DNA of 47,599 bases from contig NZ_JAQPCG010000015.1 of NCBI RefSeq assembly GCF_028464145.1, positions 1 to 47,599 on the forward strand, written 5' to 3'. Below, piece by piece: positions 1-7,578 of the stretch. The translations under genes and the position numbers were made by a program. The stretch is from Maribacter sp. PR1. Its GTDB lineage: Bacteria > Bacteroidota > Bacteroidia > Flavobacteriales > Flavobacteriaceae. The notes below the pieces were generated by a model. That model saw only the letters and a list, made by a program, of their open reading frames with translations, was not told the DNA's origin and searched no databases. The first letter of the stretch is position 1; the number at the start of each line of letters is the position of its first letter.

Positions 1-56
1 CGAACTTGTCCACGGCCCCGATTCTCTCGATCTAATTCTTTATGTTTCTCTACCAT
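1..56 (-). CDS. 5' end of an unidentified gene, cut by the window edge
   Basis: An open frame starts at an ATG (56 down to 54) and runs off the window after 18 codons. The visible N-terminus, MVEKHKELDRENRGRGQVR, is highly charged and has no signal peptide, so the protein is probably cytoplasmic. A GTG in the same frame at position 89 would add 11 residues, and a TGA lies three codons upstream of it. The main support is context: a full consensus Bacteroidetes promoter on the same strand at 179-208 and a leader of about 115 nt. I do not recognise the family, and 18 codons are too few for a function. It could instead be a chance frame inside a non-coding RNA. Confidence 0.4.
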   Translation of the reverse strand, partial: MVEKHKELDRENRGRGQV

Positions 57-175
57 CGCACCCCCATTTAAGGATACGACTCTCTCCACAATATTTCAAT
101 GAACTCCAATCAGGAAATTCAACAAGGCTCCTCGCCAAGTTTCCTCTTCCCGCCCCTAGGTCTTTGCCTAAGCGG
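57..175 (-). promoter_or_regulatory. Structured 5' leader of the truncated gene
   Basis: The predicted transcript opens with a GC-rich hairpin at 149-175: CCCGC pairs with GCGGG and TAGG with CCTA around a CAAAGA loop. A second possible stem pairs GGAAA with TTTCC further along. About 115 nt of leader is long for this window, and it is clearly richer in G+C than the AT-rich DNA at 209-395. I could not match it to a riboswitch class I know; SAM, TPP, cobalamin, RNase P and tmRNA cores were not apparent. It may be a cis-regulatory leader or an independent small RNA. Positions 209-395 hold nothing else I can support. Confidence 0.35.
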
Positions 176-178
176 GTG

Positions 179-208
179 CAAATATACGCACCGTTTTCGA
201 TTCTACAA
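179..208 (-). promoter_or_regulatory. Consensus Bacteroidetes promoter (TTG-N19-TATATTTG)
   Basis: On the minus strand a -33 TTG (208-206) is followed by exactly 19 nt and then TATATTTG (186-179), a perfect match to the family consensus TTG-N19-21-TAnnTTTG. Transcription should begin near 170-175 and read towards the truncated gene at 56. It is the only complete two-element promoter match I found in the window. Confidence 0.7.
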
Positions 209-395
209 TAGCTAAACCAAAAAAAAATGAAAAAAATTCAAATTAATTTATAACCTCTTGTTTTTCAGTTATTTTCAAACTAAAAAAATTATAAAAACAC
301 TCAAAAAAATGGTAAATACTTGTGTATCAATTTGATATTATATGGAAGTAAAAACGAGGAAAACGTCAATTGCCTATATCACAGTGCCTTAAAAA

Positions 396-2381
396 TTAAG
401 AAAAGAAATTCCAGACAAGACCAAATCGAATCACAAAATCCCTATAAGGATAATTTGGGGCAGCATAATAATTATATCCGCTGAAGGAAGAATTAAAATG
501 TTCCGCCTTTAAAAATATTCTCGTTTGCTGAATACGTGCATTAATAAAGAAATCTAGCAACGGAAAACCACCTAGCTCTTCCGTTTCTTGCACAAAAAAT
601 TCACCAAGTACAGGATTATAACCATTCATATTATACTTCGTAAAGTACTTTAAAGTAACACCCGTTTGTAGATACATGGCTTTTTTAAACACATCAGAAG
701 AAAAATATAAGGTATTACGTGTGACCAGTTGAGGGACATTTAATATATTGGACTCCTGTGAAACGGATTGATACATTACCGTATTGTTCAGCGCAAATTT
801 GCCCAACCTAAACTCTTTTTTATACTTCAACTTTAAATAAGATATACCTGCATCTTCTTGAAAAGGTTTTATAGCTGCTTGATCAGCCCCTTCTAAAACT
901 GCTATTTGAGGGTCAATTGAGAAATAGGTATAATTATCCAAATTGGTATACTTGGCCGAAACATTTCCAAAAACATCTGAATCCAGTGTGAACTCCAAGC
1001 TGTTCACTCTTTCCTTTTTAAAAGTGTCCGTATTTTGCCAATTATAATTTAGGTATTCACTTTGATATAAGAGAAAATTAAAATCAGGCATTTTCGAAGA
1101 TGAATGCACCTTAAACTTCAAGTGATTTTTCTCATTCAAACTATACCCTACATGGGCATCAAAAATGTTTCCGGATAGATTGCCTGAAAGATTATATTTA
1201 AATGACCCAGACAATGAAAATCCTCTCACGGTCTTTTTGTAGTCCGCGCCCAAAGCAACTTCATTGCCTTTAAGTTGATTTTCTATAACACTCCCATCCT
1301 CAGCAAAAAAAACACTGTTAAAAAAATAATTATAGTCAAAGAAATTTATATTACCCTTCAATGCACCTAAGGTCTTGTTATAAAACTCAAGATTCAACTG
1401 GTTGAATGTGGTTTTAAGATTTGCCTTGTCATTAATAGGTGATAAAATAACATCTCCAAAATAACTATCACCGCTTGACTGCATGTATTGATAGTATTTG
1501 GTTTCATAATTAAAAACGTGACCTATAGTCAACGATGTTTTTTCGAGGTAGCTGGAATCTTTTGTTTTTCTAAGTAACTTATAAGTATGGTCCAAATAAT
1601 ACCTTTTACCGAGTACTTTGTTATCTGCATCATCAAAACGTACATCCACCTTTGCCCTATCCGTAAAATCAGAGTCCCCAGACTCAAATTGGGCAACCTT
1701 CTCGGTCAACCCTCCATTTTCTTGGGAATTGATGTCTTGAGCAGCGATATGTGCCCTAAGAGCATATCTCCCATTACTGGTCAAATAGTTGGTGGTCGTT
1801 GTAAAATTCCCTGAGCGAATCTGGTTTGAATTGTATTTCCCAAGCGAACGATGTCCTTTATACCCTATAGAAAAGTTGAGACGCCTGGAGGTATTAAAAG
1901 TTAACATGGCATCCAATAATTGACCTTGTTCCAAGGTCGTCTTAAAAAGAATGTCCGTCATTGGAGTAGCCACATTATAATAATTTATGTCTTCTACCTC
2001 CCAATAATTGAAATGTTTGGCACTTGCACCAATCTTTGGATACATGGTGGACCTATCCAAATCCATTCCCAGCAAGTTATAGGTTTGCCCAATATTGGAA
2101 AGAGGCATTAACTCAAAATCATCCCTACGTAGATAATTGTACTTGTATTCCTTCTGGATCGTTAAGGTGGTGTCCAAAAAGGTAGTATCCCGAGAAAATG
2201 AAATAATTTTGTAATCTTTTATGGTGACCTCTGCAACACTATCTTTTCTAGCCACATCTTTTGGGGCAACCTTGGGCTTGTTCCTTATAAGTGAATCAGG
2301 TTCTTTTCTAGCCGCCTTTGGCACCTGTGAAAACATGGAATATGCGAAACAGAAAAAAACGAGTGCTAATAGATACTTCAT
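396..2381 (-). CDS. Putative porin, Porin_10 family outer-membrane beta-barrel
   Basis: The 661-residue protein has a signal peptide (MKYLLALVFFCFAYSMFSQ, cut near residue 19), a charged Lys/Asp-rich linker to about residue 60, then a long region of alternating aromatic and polar residues typical of transmembrane beta-strands. It ends in FGLVWNFFS, a terminal aromatic as in outer-membrane barrels. This fits the Porin_10 family, annotated as putative porins in Flavobacteriia; the solute is unknown. The gene lies downstream of the susCD pair on the same strand but is separated from it by a terminator at 2451-2474, and it has its own -7 element at 2400-2407. The ATG at 2381 directly precedes the signal peptide. 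The barrel class is fairly sure, the transport role is family inference. Confidence 0.75.
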   Translation of the reverse strand: MKYLLALVFFCFAYSMFSQVPKAARKEPDSLIRNKPKVAPKDVARKDSVAEVTIKDYKIISFSRDTTFLDTTLTIQKEYKYNYLRRDDFELMPLSNIGQTYNLLGMDLDRSTMYPKIGASAKHFNYWEVEDINYYNVATPMTDILFKTTLEQGQLLDAMLTFNTSRRLNFSIGYKGHRSLGKYNSNQIRSGNFTTTTNYLTSNGRYALRAHIAAQDINSQENGGLTEKVAQFESGDSDFTDRAKVDVRFDDADNKVLGKRYYLDHTYKLLRKTKDSSYLEKTSLTIGHVFNYETKYYQYMQSSGDSYFGDVILSPINDKANLKTTFNQLNLEFYNKTLGALKGNINFFDYNYFFNSVFFAEDGSVIENQLKGNEVALGADYKKTVRGFSLSGSFKYNLSGNLSGNIFDAHVGYSLNEKNHLKFKVHSSSKMPDFNFLLYQSEYLNYNWQNTDTFKKERVNSLEFTLDSDVFGNVSAKYTNLDNYTYFSIDPQIAVLEGADQAAIKPFQEDAGISYLKLKYKKEFRLGKFALNNTVMYQSVSQESNILNVPQLVTRNTLYFSSDVFKKAMYLQTGVTLKYFTKYNMNGYNPVLGEFFVQETEELGGFPLLDFFINARIQQTRIFLKAEHFNSSFSGYNYYAAPNYPYRDFVIRFGLVWNFFS

Positions 2382-2399
2382 TCAAAAATATTACAATCG

Positions 2400-2407
2400 C
2401 AAAGTTA
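2400..2407 (-). promoter_or_regulatory. -7 element (TAACTTTG) for the porin gene
   Basis: Minus-strand TAACTTTG fits TAnnTTTG and ends 18 nt before the porin ATG, leaving a short 5' UTR. No TTG was found at the expected -33 spacing, so this is a half-match only. Confidence 0.4.
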
Positions 2408-2450
2408 ATTTTTTTGTTCCTAACGAAATGTGAAAGTTTAACGTATTGAA

Positions 2451-2474
2451 AAAGGCCCCAAAACTGGGGCCTTT
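2451..2474 (-). terminator. Intrinsic terminator of the susCD operon
   Basis: A 9-bp perfect stem, AAAGGCCCC with GGGGCCTTT, encloses a 6-nt loop. On the minus strand it runs straight into a T tract. It lies 24 nt beyond the susD stop codon and separates susCD from the porin gene. Confidence 0.85.
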
Positions 2475-2497
2475 AAAATTTTAAATTTGTTGTGAAA

Positions 2498-3916
2498 TTA
2501 TTCGAATGGAACAACTTGATCCGAACTCTTATTAGCAACCAAGACTTCATTTAAATCGATGGCCGTAGTAGCCACTCCAGAACCTGGTTCATAAGTAATG
2601 GCGTCCAAATCGCTCACCACTGCATCAATAAAAGACGGTATTACTGCAACTGTACCCGCATCACCTTCATTGATATTTTCATTTAGCAATATCTCATTTT
2701 CATCAATGACCAATTTAACACCCATGTCAACAAGCCTTATTCCTTCCGAAATAAAAACTTCTTGCCTAGTCCTATACAAAAGAACTAGTCCGTCATCATC
2801 ATCCTGCATTGCCGCAATATCGTCGGCAGTTAAAGAAGTACCAGATACAGATGGAATATCAACATTACCGGATTGTCTATCCAAAACTAGACCAGGTCTT
2901 CCGTTTACAACCACTGAAGCATTATCGGGTCTAGATCCCTCATCTACCTGACTTCTTTGCTCAATCGAATCATCAATATTACGTACTTCTCTTGTAGCGA
3001 TTAAATCCAACAATGAGGTTAGATTAGTCCTTGCCCCTGCAATATCGTTATCCGCTAAAGCTGCCTCAGCCAAAATAAGGTATGCCTCTTCCGCTTTCAT
3101 AAAATGTACGGGGGCATCTTCATTTGGATCCAAAAACGAATATTTCGGATCTAAGAAATCCAATGTTGGAAGCGGTTGTAAATCGTCGAAAGTCGCTCTT
3201 TCATACAATGCATCTTCAAAGGTATTGCTAGGTCCATTAGACTCATCAAACTTTACAGTTCTATCAAAGGAAGAATCCAAGGCCAAAGCCGCCGTAGCAG
3301 CTGCAACAGCTCCGGATTGATTCCCTAAATAATAATTTGCCCTGGCCTTCGCCAGTTGATATTCAGGTTTTGCGTTAAGGGCAATTGCCGCATCAAAAGC
3401 AGAAATTGCATTTAAATAGTGTTGCTCCGATGTTACAGGAACACCTACAGGTTCAGCCGGAAGGGTAGAAAAATACATTCCAGAAAACAAATAAGCAAGA
3501 CCTTCAAAATAATTGAATTCAGCCTCGGTTGCCGCATCATAATTTGGATCTCCAGGACCAACCTCGTTTAAACCGAAAATGGCAAGCTCCCTTAATCTTT
3601 GAATATCACGTTGCGTATCCCTCATATCCGGATCGGTAATTTGAATTACCAAATCATCCATAAATTGATTAAAGAAAGTTTGTGTATTTACATAATTATC
3701 AGAACCTAATTCGGCTAAAGTCAAGGTCTCTTGAAATACCAATGCCAATTGCCTTTCCAAACCGCTCAGCCAAATTGTAGCCGAGTTTGGTTGCCCTACA
3801 ACCGATGCTTCTGAAAGATTTGGGTTCTCCACCTCCTTGAAGTCGGTTACATCACCAAAATCACCAGTACAGCCAAATATTAAAGCAGCCGTAAAAAATA
3901 TTATAAGTTTTTTCAT
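2498..3916 (-). CDS. SusD/RagB-like outer-membrane lipoprotein
   Basis: The 472-residue protein has a lipoprotein signal, MKKLIIFFTAALIFGC, with the acylated Cys at 16. Helical TPR-like stretches follow (AEFNYFEGLAYLFSGMYF, AISAFDAAIALN, AEEAYLILAEAALADNDIAGA), as expected for the SusD fold. The gene starts 13 bp after the SusC stop, the standard susC-susD order. SusD proteins sit on the cell surface as lids over the SusC barrel and capture ligand. It is at the short end for the family and diverged, and the Asp/Glu-rich C-terminal part is poorly conserved to my eye. No sugar-degrading enzyme, sulfatase or peptidase is attached, so the ligand is unknown. Function as a binding partner is inferred mainly from gene order and architecture. 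Confidence 0.8.
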   Translation of the reverse strand: MKKLIIFFTAALIFGCTGDFGDVTDFKEVENPNLSEASVVGQPNSATIWLSGLERQLALVFQETLTLAELGSDNYVNTQTFFNQFMDDLVIQITDPDMRDTQRDIQRLRELAIFGLNEVGPGDPNYDAATEAEFNYFEGLAYLFSGMYFSTLPAEPVGVPVTSEQHYLNAISAFDAAIALNAKPEYQLAKARANYYLGNQSGAVAAATAALALDSSFDRTVKFDESNGPSNTFEDALYERATFDDLQPLPTLDFLDPKYSFLDPNEDAPVHFMKAEEAYLILAEAALADNDIAGARTNLTSLLDLIATREVRNIDDSIEQRSQVDEGSRPDNASVVVNGRPGLVLDRQSGNVDIPSVSGTSLTADDIAAMQDDDDGLVLLYRTRQEVFISEGIRLVDMGVKLVIDENEILLNENINEGDAGTVAVIPSFIDAVVSDLDAITYEPGSGVATTAIDLNEVLVANKSSDQVVPFE

Positions 3917-3929
3917 CTGTTTTTATTTT

Positions 3930-6743
3930 TTAAAATTCGAACCTCATAGAGGCAATATATGTTCTTGGTGCTGATTCTGTACCATATGCAAAACCACCAC
4001 TAGCAAAACCGTTCTGAGCAGAGATACCAGAACCTGTGGTTTCAGGATCAAATGTACCCGCTGTCCAATTGAATGGGTTTGTTACGTTAAGACCTAGTCT
4101 AATGTTACTAAATAATGGCTTAGCTATATCTCCCAAATTATAGGATGCCCCAATATTTCTGACTTTCAAGAAATCATTATCGAAAACAAAAAAATTGGTA
4201 TAGTTAAAAGGAGATGTTTGCCCATTTAGTTCATCGGGTATACCCGTGCTATCGACACCTCTTAGATTTCTCAATAAAAAACTCAAATCAGTTATCTTAC
4301 CCCCAAACTGATAATCAGCAGTGGCAAATAAATTAAAGTCACCCCATGTATAATTAAAGCCCATAGAACCGAAGTTAGGGGCAAAAGTGTCACCTAAAGC
4401 CGTATTAGGCTCAAAAGTATATGTACCGTCATCTTGCAATACTGCAGCAGTACCTCTTAGGTAACCTAAACTTTGCCCTTCCTCAACTACGGAGCCCAAT
4501 ACTGTAAACCCACCAACTACAAATGCAGGAGCTCCACCGGAATCCGTAACTAAGTTTTCGTTCGTATTGTAAGATAGATTTATACTTAAATTATGCTTTT
4601 CTGTTTGAATCGGAGTAGCCGTTAAAGCGAACTCATATCCCTTGTTTTCAACTTCTCCAATATTCTGAATCTGATTGGCCTGACCTGAGGAAGGTGGGTC
4701 TTGAGGTGTAAAAAGAGCATCCTCAGTAATTCCTATATATCTTGTACCGCTTAAGAACAACCGGTTGCTGAAAAAACCAAGTTCTACACCAAATTCGGTC
4801 GTCTTAACACGTTCTGAAACCAATTCATCATTTCCTTGATTATCAAAAGTAAATGACGGCCCACCTAAGAATGGATTTTGAGCAAATGTTCTATCCTGAG
4901 AGAAAGGTTGTGCAAAATTTGTTGCCTCACCGTAGTTTGCCCTTAACTTAATAGTAGAAAGAATATCCTTAAAACCAGAATTTATATAGAAATCATGGTC
5001 ACTAAAATTATAGGTTAGTCCAATTTTAGGAAGCAACAACGGGTCGGTATTGGCACCAGAAGCGGTGTTTTGATCCAAACGACCACCAAATTCTAAGAAA
5101 GCCACATCATAAATACCAATATTCTCTAAAAAGTAAAGGCCATAGTTGGCATTTTCCAATACAAAATCAGAAAAAGTTTGTTCTGAGAAATTGTTCAAAG
5201 AGCGTGTTCCGTCAACACCTCCAGAACCATTCAACCTATTCTGTCTATCCGAAGTCCTAAAAAATTGTCCCCCTAAAATAGAAACAAAAGAAAAGTTTTC
5301 AGTATTCGCTCTATGCGTTACATTTACATCGGTTGTTAAAGTAAACGCTGACCTTAGAACCCTAGTCAATTCACCCTGGTCCGTAGTACCTTCGGCAACT
5401 GAACCTAGGGCCACTTGTAACTCATTACTCAACAACTCCTCCTGTACAGTATTTCTATTATCGATACCAATGGTCGCATTTACTTGAAGCGCATCATTGA
5501 TATCATAGATAAATTTGTTGGAAGCAGTAATACGGTTCGTTGTACTAGTGATATCCACTAACTGACCAATATTCCTGTATCTGGCCAACTCACTTTGCCA
5601 TTCCTCATCCGTAAATTCATCGGTTGCCCCACGTGCCGAACCTTCAATGTTGGAGAATCTAGAAAAGCTCGTATTTGCGTTGTAATCCAAATTGGATTCG
5701 AAATTTACAAAAGAGAAAGACCCTTGATATCTTAATTTGTCCGTAACCTTGGCCGTAAGACCAAAAGTGAAAGACCTTCTTATTTGCTCATTTATATCAT
5801 TGAAACTATCATCCTTATAAAGGCTACCTCCAAAATTATAAGAGAATTTATCTGAACCTCCATTTAGGCCTACACGATATTGTTGTGACCATCCCGGTTC
5901 AAAAATTGCTTCGGCAGTTCTATCATACCTCAAGAAATCCGTGGTTGCTTTGATAACACCCACATTACTTTCAAAGAAAGCAGAACTTTTTCCATCCTTA
6001 CCTTTCTTTGTTATAATTTGAATGATACCATTAGCGGCATCGGCACCATACAATGTTGTTGCCGCACCACCTTTAATATATTCAATCCTTTCGATGGACT
6101 CAACTGGAATATCCGCCAGAGCAGATACATTGGCACCACCAGTAGCAATCCCCAATTCTGGATTTGAGTTCAAGTTATCAACACGAACTCCATCCACAAT
6201 AATTACAGGTGTTGCAGAAGTTGCAGCTGATATTGGACCCCTCGTTCTAATAATTGCCGCTGTACCCGGCTGCCCAGAACTTAATCGAATCTGTGCACTT
6301 GGGGTAGTAGACTGCAATATTTGATCAATCTGATTTGCAGGTAATTTGTCAATATCCTCTGAATCCAAGGCATCAACGGTAGTAGATAATTTTCTACGTG
6401 CGATACCCGAACCCTGACCAGTGACAACCACTTCTTCCAAAGCCTGAGCATCTTCCTCCATTGTTACATCAATCGTTGAACCTGCACCCACTGTTCGATT
6501 AACTGTTTTCTGTCCTATGTATGAGAATCTCAATACATCCCCTTCACTTACATTAATAGAATAATTTCCATCAAAATCCGATTGGGTTCCATCTGTTGTA
6601 CCAACCACAATGATAGACACACCCGGGAGCGGTAAATTGGATTGATCCGTTACAGTACCGGACACTGTTTTTTCCTGTGCATAGGAAAATGATATGCTTA
6701 ACACCAATAATGGCAAAAGCATCCATTTAAACTTCTGTTTCAT
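3930..6743 (-). CDS. SusC/RagA-type TonB-dependent outer-membrane transporter
   Basis: From the ATG at 6743 the protein has 937 residues and starts MKQKFKWMLLPLLVLSISFS, a clean signal peptide ending at YAQ. An upstream in-frame ATG at 6773 would add MKLANSKTKS, which is less likely. Next come a carboxypeptidase-D regulatory-like domain (VSGTVTDQSNLPLPGVSI), a TonB-box-like segment (EEVVVTGQG) and a plug domain with the conserved PVIIVDGVRVDN and YGADAANGIIQIITKKG, then a 22-strand-type barrel ending ASMRFEF. It would import a ligand handed over by the SusD lipoprotein, powered by TonB-ExbBD. The two genes are 13 bp apart. No regulator such as an anti-sigma factor or hybrid sensor lies nearby, so the inducer and substrate cannot be read from context. 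Confidence 0.93.
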   Translation of the reverse strand: MKQKFKWMLLPLLVLSISFSYAQEKTVSGTVTDQSNLPLPGVSIIVVGTTDGTQSDFDGNYSINVSEGDVLRFSYIGQKTVNRTVGAGSTIDVTMEEDAQALEEVVVTGQGSGIARRKLSTTVDALDSEDIDKLPANQIDQILQSTTPSAQIRLSSGQPGTAAIIRTRGPISAATSATPVIIVDGVRVDNLNSNPELGIATGGANVSALADIPVESIERIEYIKGGAATTLYGADAANGIIQIITKKGKDGKSSAFFESNVGVIKATTDFLRYDRTAEAIFEPGWSQQYRVGLNGGSDKFSYNFGGSLYKDDSFNDINEQIRRSFTFGLTAKVTDKLRYQGSFSFVNFESNLDYNANTSFSRFSNIEGSARGATDEFTDEEWQSELARYRNIGQLVDITSTTNRITASNKFIYDINDALQVNATIGIDNRNTVQEELLSNELQVALGSVAEGTTDQGELTRVLRSAFTLTTDVNVTHRANTENFSFVSILGGQFFRTSDRQNRLNGSGGVDGTRSLNNFSEQTFSDFVLENANYGLYFLENIGIYDVAFLEFGGRLDQNTASGANTDPLLLPKIGLTYNFSDHDFYINSGFKDILSTIKLRANYGEATNFAQPFSQDRTFAQNPFLGGPSFTFDNQGNDELVSERVKTTEFGVELGFFSNRLFLSGTRYIGITEDALFTPQDPPSSGQANQIQNIGEVENKGYEFALTATPIQTEKHNLSINLSYNTNENLVTDSGGAPAFVVGGFTVLGSVVEEGQSLGYLRGTAAVLQDDGTYTFEPNTALGDTFAPNFGSMGFNYTWGDFNLFATADYQFGGKITDLSFLLRNLRGVDSTGIPDELNGQTSPFNYTNFFVFDNDFLKVRNIGASYNLGDIAKPLFSNIRLGLNVTNPFNWTAGTFDPETTGSGISAQNGFASGGFAYGTESAPRTYIASMRFEF

Positions 6744-6956
6744 AGATTTAGTTTTTGAATTAGCAAGCTTCAAAGCTCATTAAAAAACCAAACTAATCCA
6801 AAATGGTTTCTTAAGACAAAGCCTATATTTGTTAAAAAATTGGCTTTAATTATGTTTTTAATATTTATTTATAATTTTTTAACACGAAGTATTCAAACAT
6901 TTAACTTTTGTTTAATTCTTGTTTTTACCCTCATCTAGTTAACGAAATCCTAATTT

Positions 6957-7550
6957 TTGAGAAAATTTTACACTTTTTTTAACGAATCCGGAACTGACGA
7001 GGCAGGCAGAGGTTGTTTAGCAGGACCTGTTACGGCTGCTGCGGTAGTTTTGCCAAAGCACTTTCAAAACACTCTTCTTAACGATTCCAAACTCTTATCG
7101 GTCAAAAATAGAGAGCGATTAAAACCCATTATTGAAGAACAATGCATTACCTATGGCGTAGCCCATATTCATCCTTTAAAAATTGATGAAATTAATATCC
7201 TAAATGCTTCAATTCTAGCCATGCACAAAGCCATTGATAAGCTCATAGAAACTCCGCCCTATATAATTGTGGACGGTAACAAGTTTAAACCCTATAAGGA
7301 GATACCATATACATGTATAGTAAAAGGGGATTCAAAATACATGAGTATTGCCGCGGCTTCGGTTCTTGCAAAGACCCATAGGGACGCCTATATGGAAAAA
7401 ATACACGAAGAATTCCCCATGTATAACTGGAAGAAAAATAAAGGGTACCCCACCAAAGAACACCGAGATGCCATTAAAAAATATGGAATAACAAAATATC
7501 ATAGAAAAAGTTTTAGACTACTACCAGAGCAACTTACGCTAGAACTATAA
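6957..7550 (+). CDS. rnhB: Ribonuclease HII
   Basis: RNase HII removes RNA from RNA-DNA hybrids and excises misincorporated ribonucleotides. The 197-residue protein carries the [15 protein letters not shown] signature, with acidic residues D14 and E15, then D106 (IIVDGNKF) and D143 (AKTHRD) in the expected order. Length is normal for the family. Translation must begin at the TTG at 6957: an in-frame TAA lies two codons upstream, and the first in-frame ATG is far downstream, past the catalytic DEAGRG motif. The next gene follows after 28 bp and is probably co-transcribed. A TATATTTG at 6824-6831 could be a -7 element but has no -33 partner. Confidence 0.95.
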   Translation: MRKFYTFFNESGTDEAGRGCLAGPVTAAAVVLPKHFQNTLLNDSKLLSVKNRERLKPIIEEQCITYGVAHIHPLKIDEINILNASILAMHKAIDKLIETPPYIIVDGNKFKPYKEIPYTCIVKGDSKYMSIAAASVLAKTHRDAYMEKIHEEFPMYNWKKNKGYPTKEHRDAIKKYGITKYHRKSFRLLPEQLTLEL

Positions 7551-7578
7551 AAAGTATAAATTTGCCAAAAGGCAATTT

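Noticed and set aside
57..175. Leader at the left edge as RNase P RNA, tmRNA or SRP RNA
   Set aside because: It has GAGGAAA- and GGGGG-like words, but the conserved cores of these RNAs are missing and an open frame with ATG follows.
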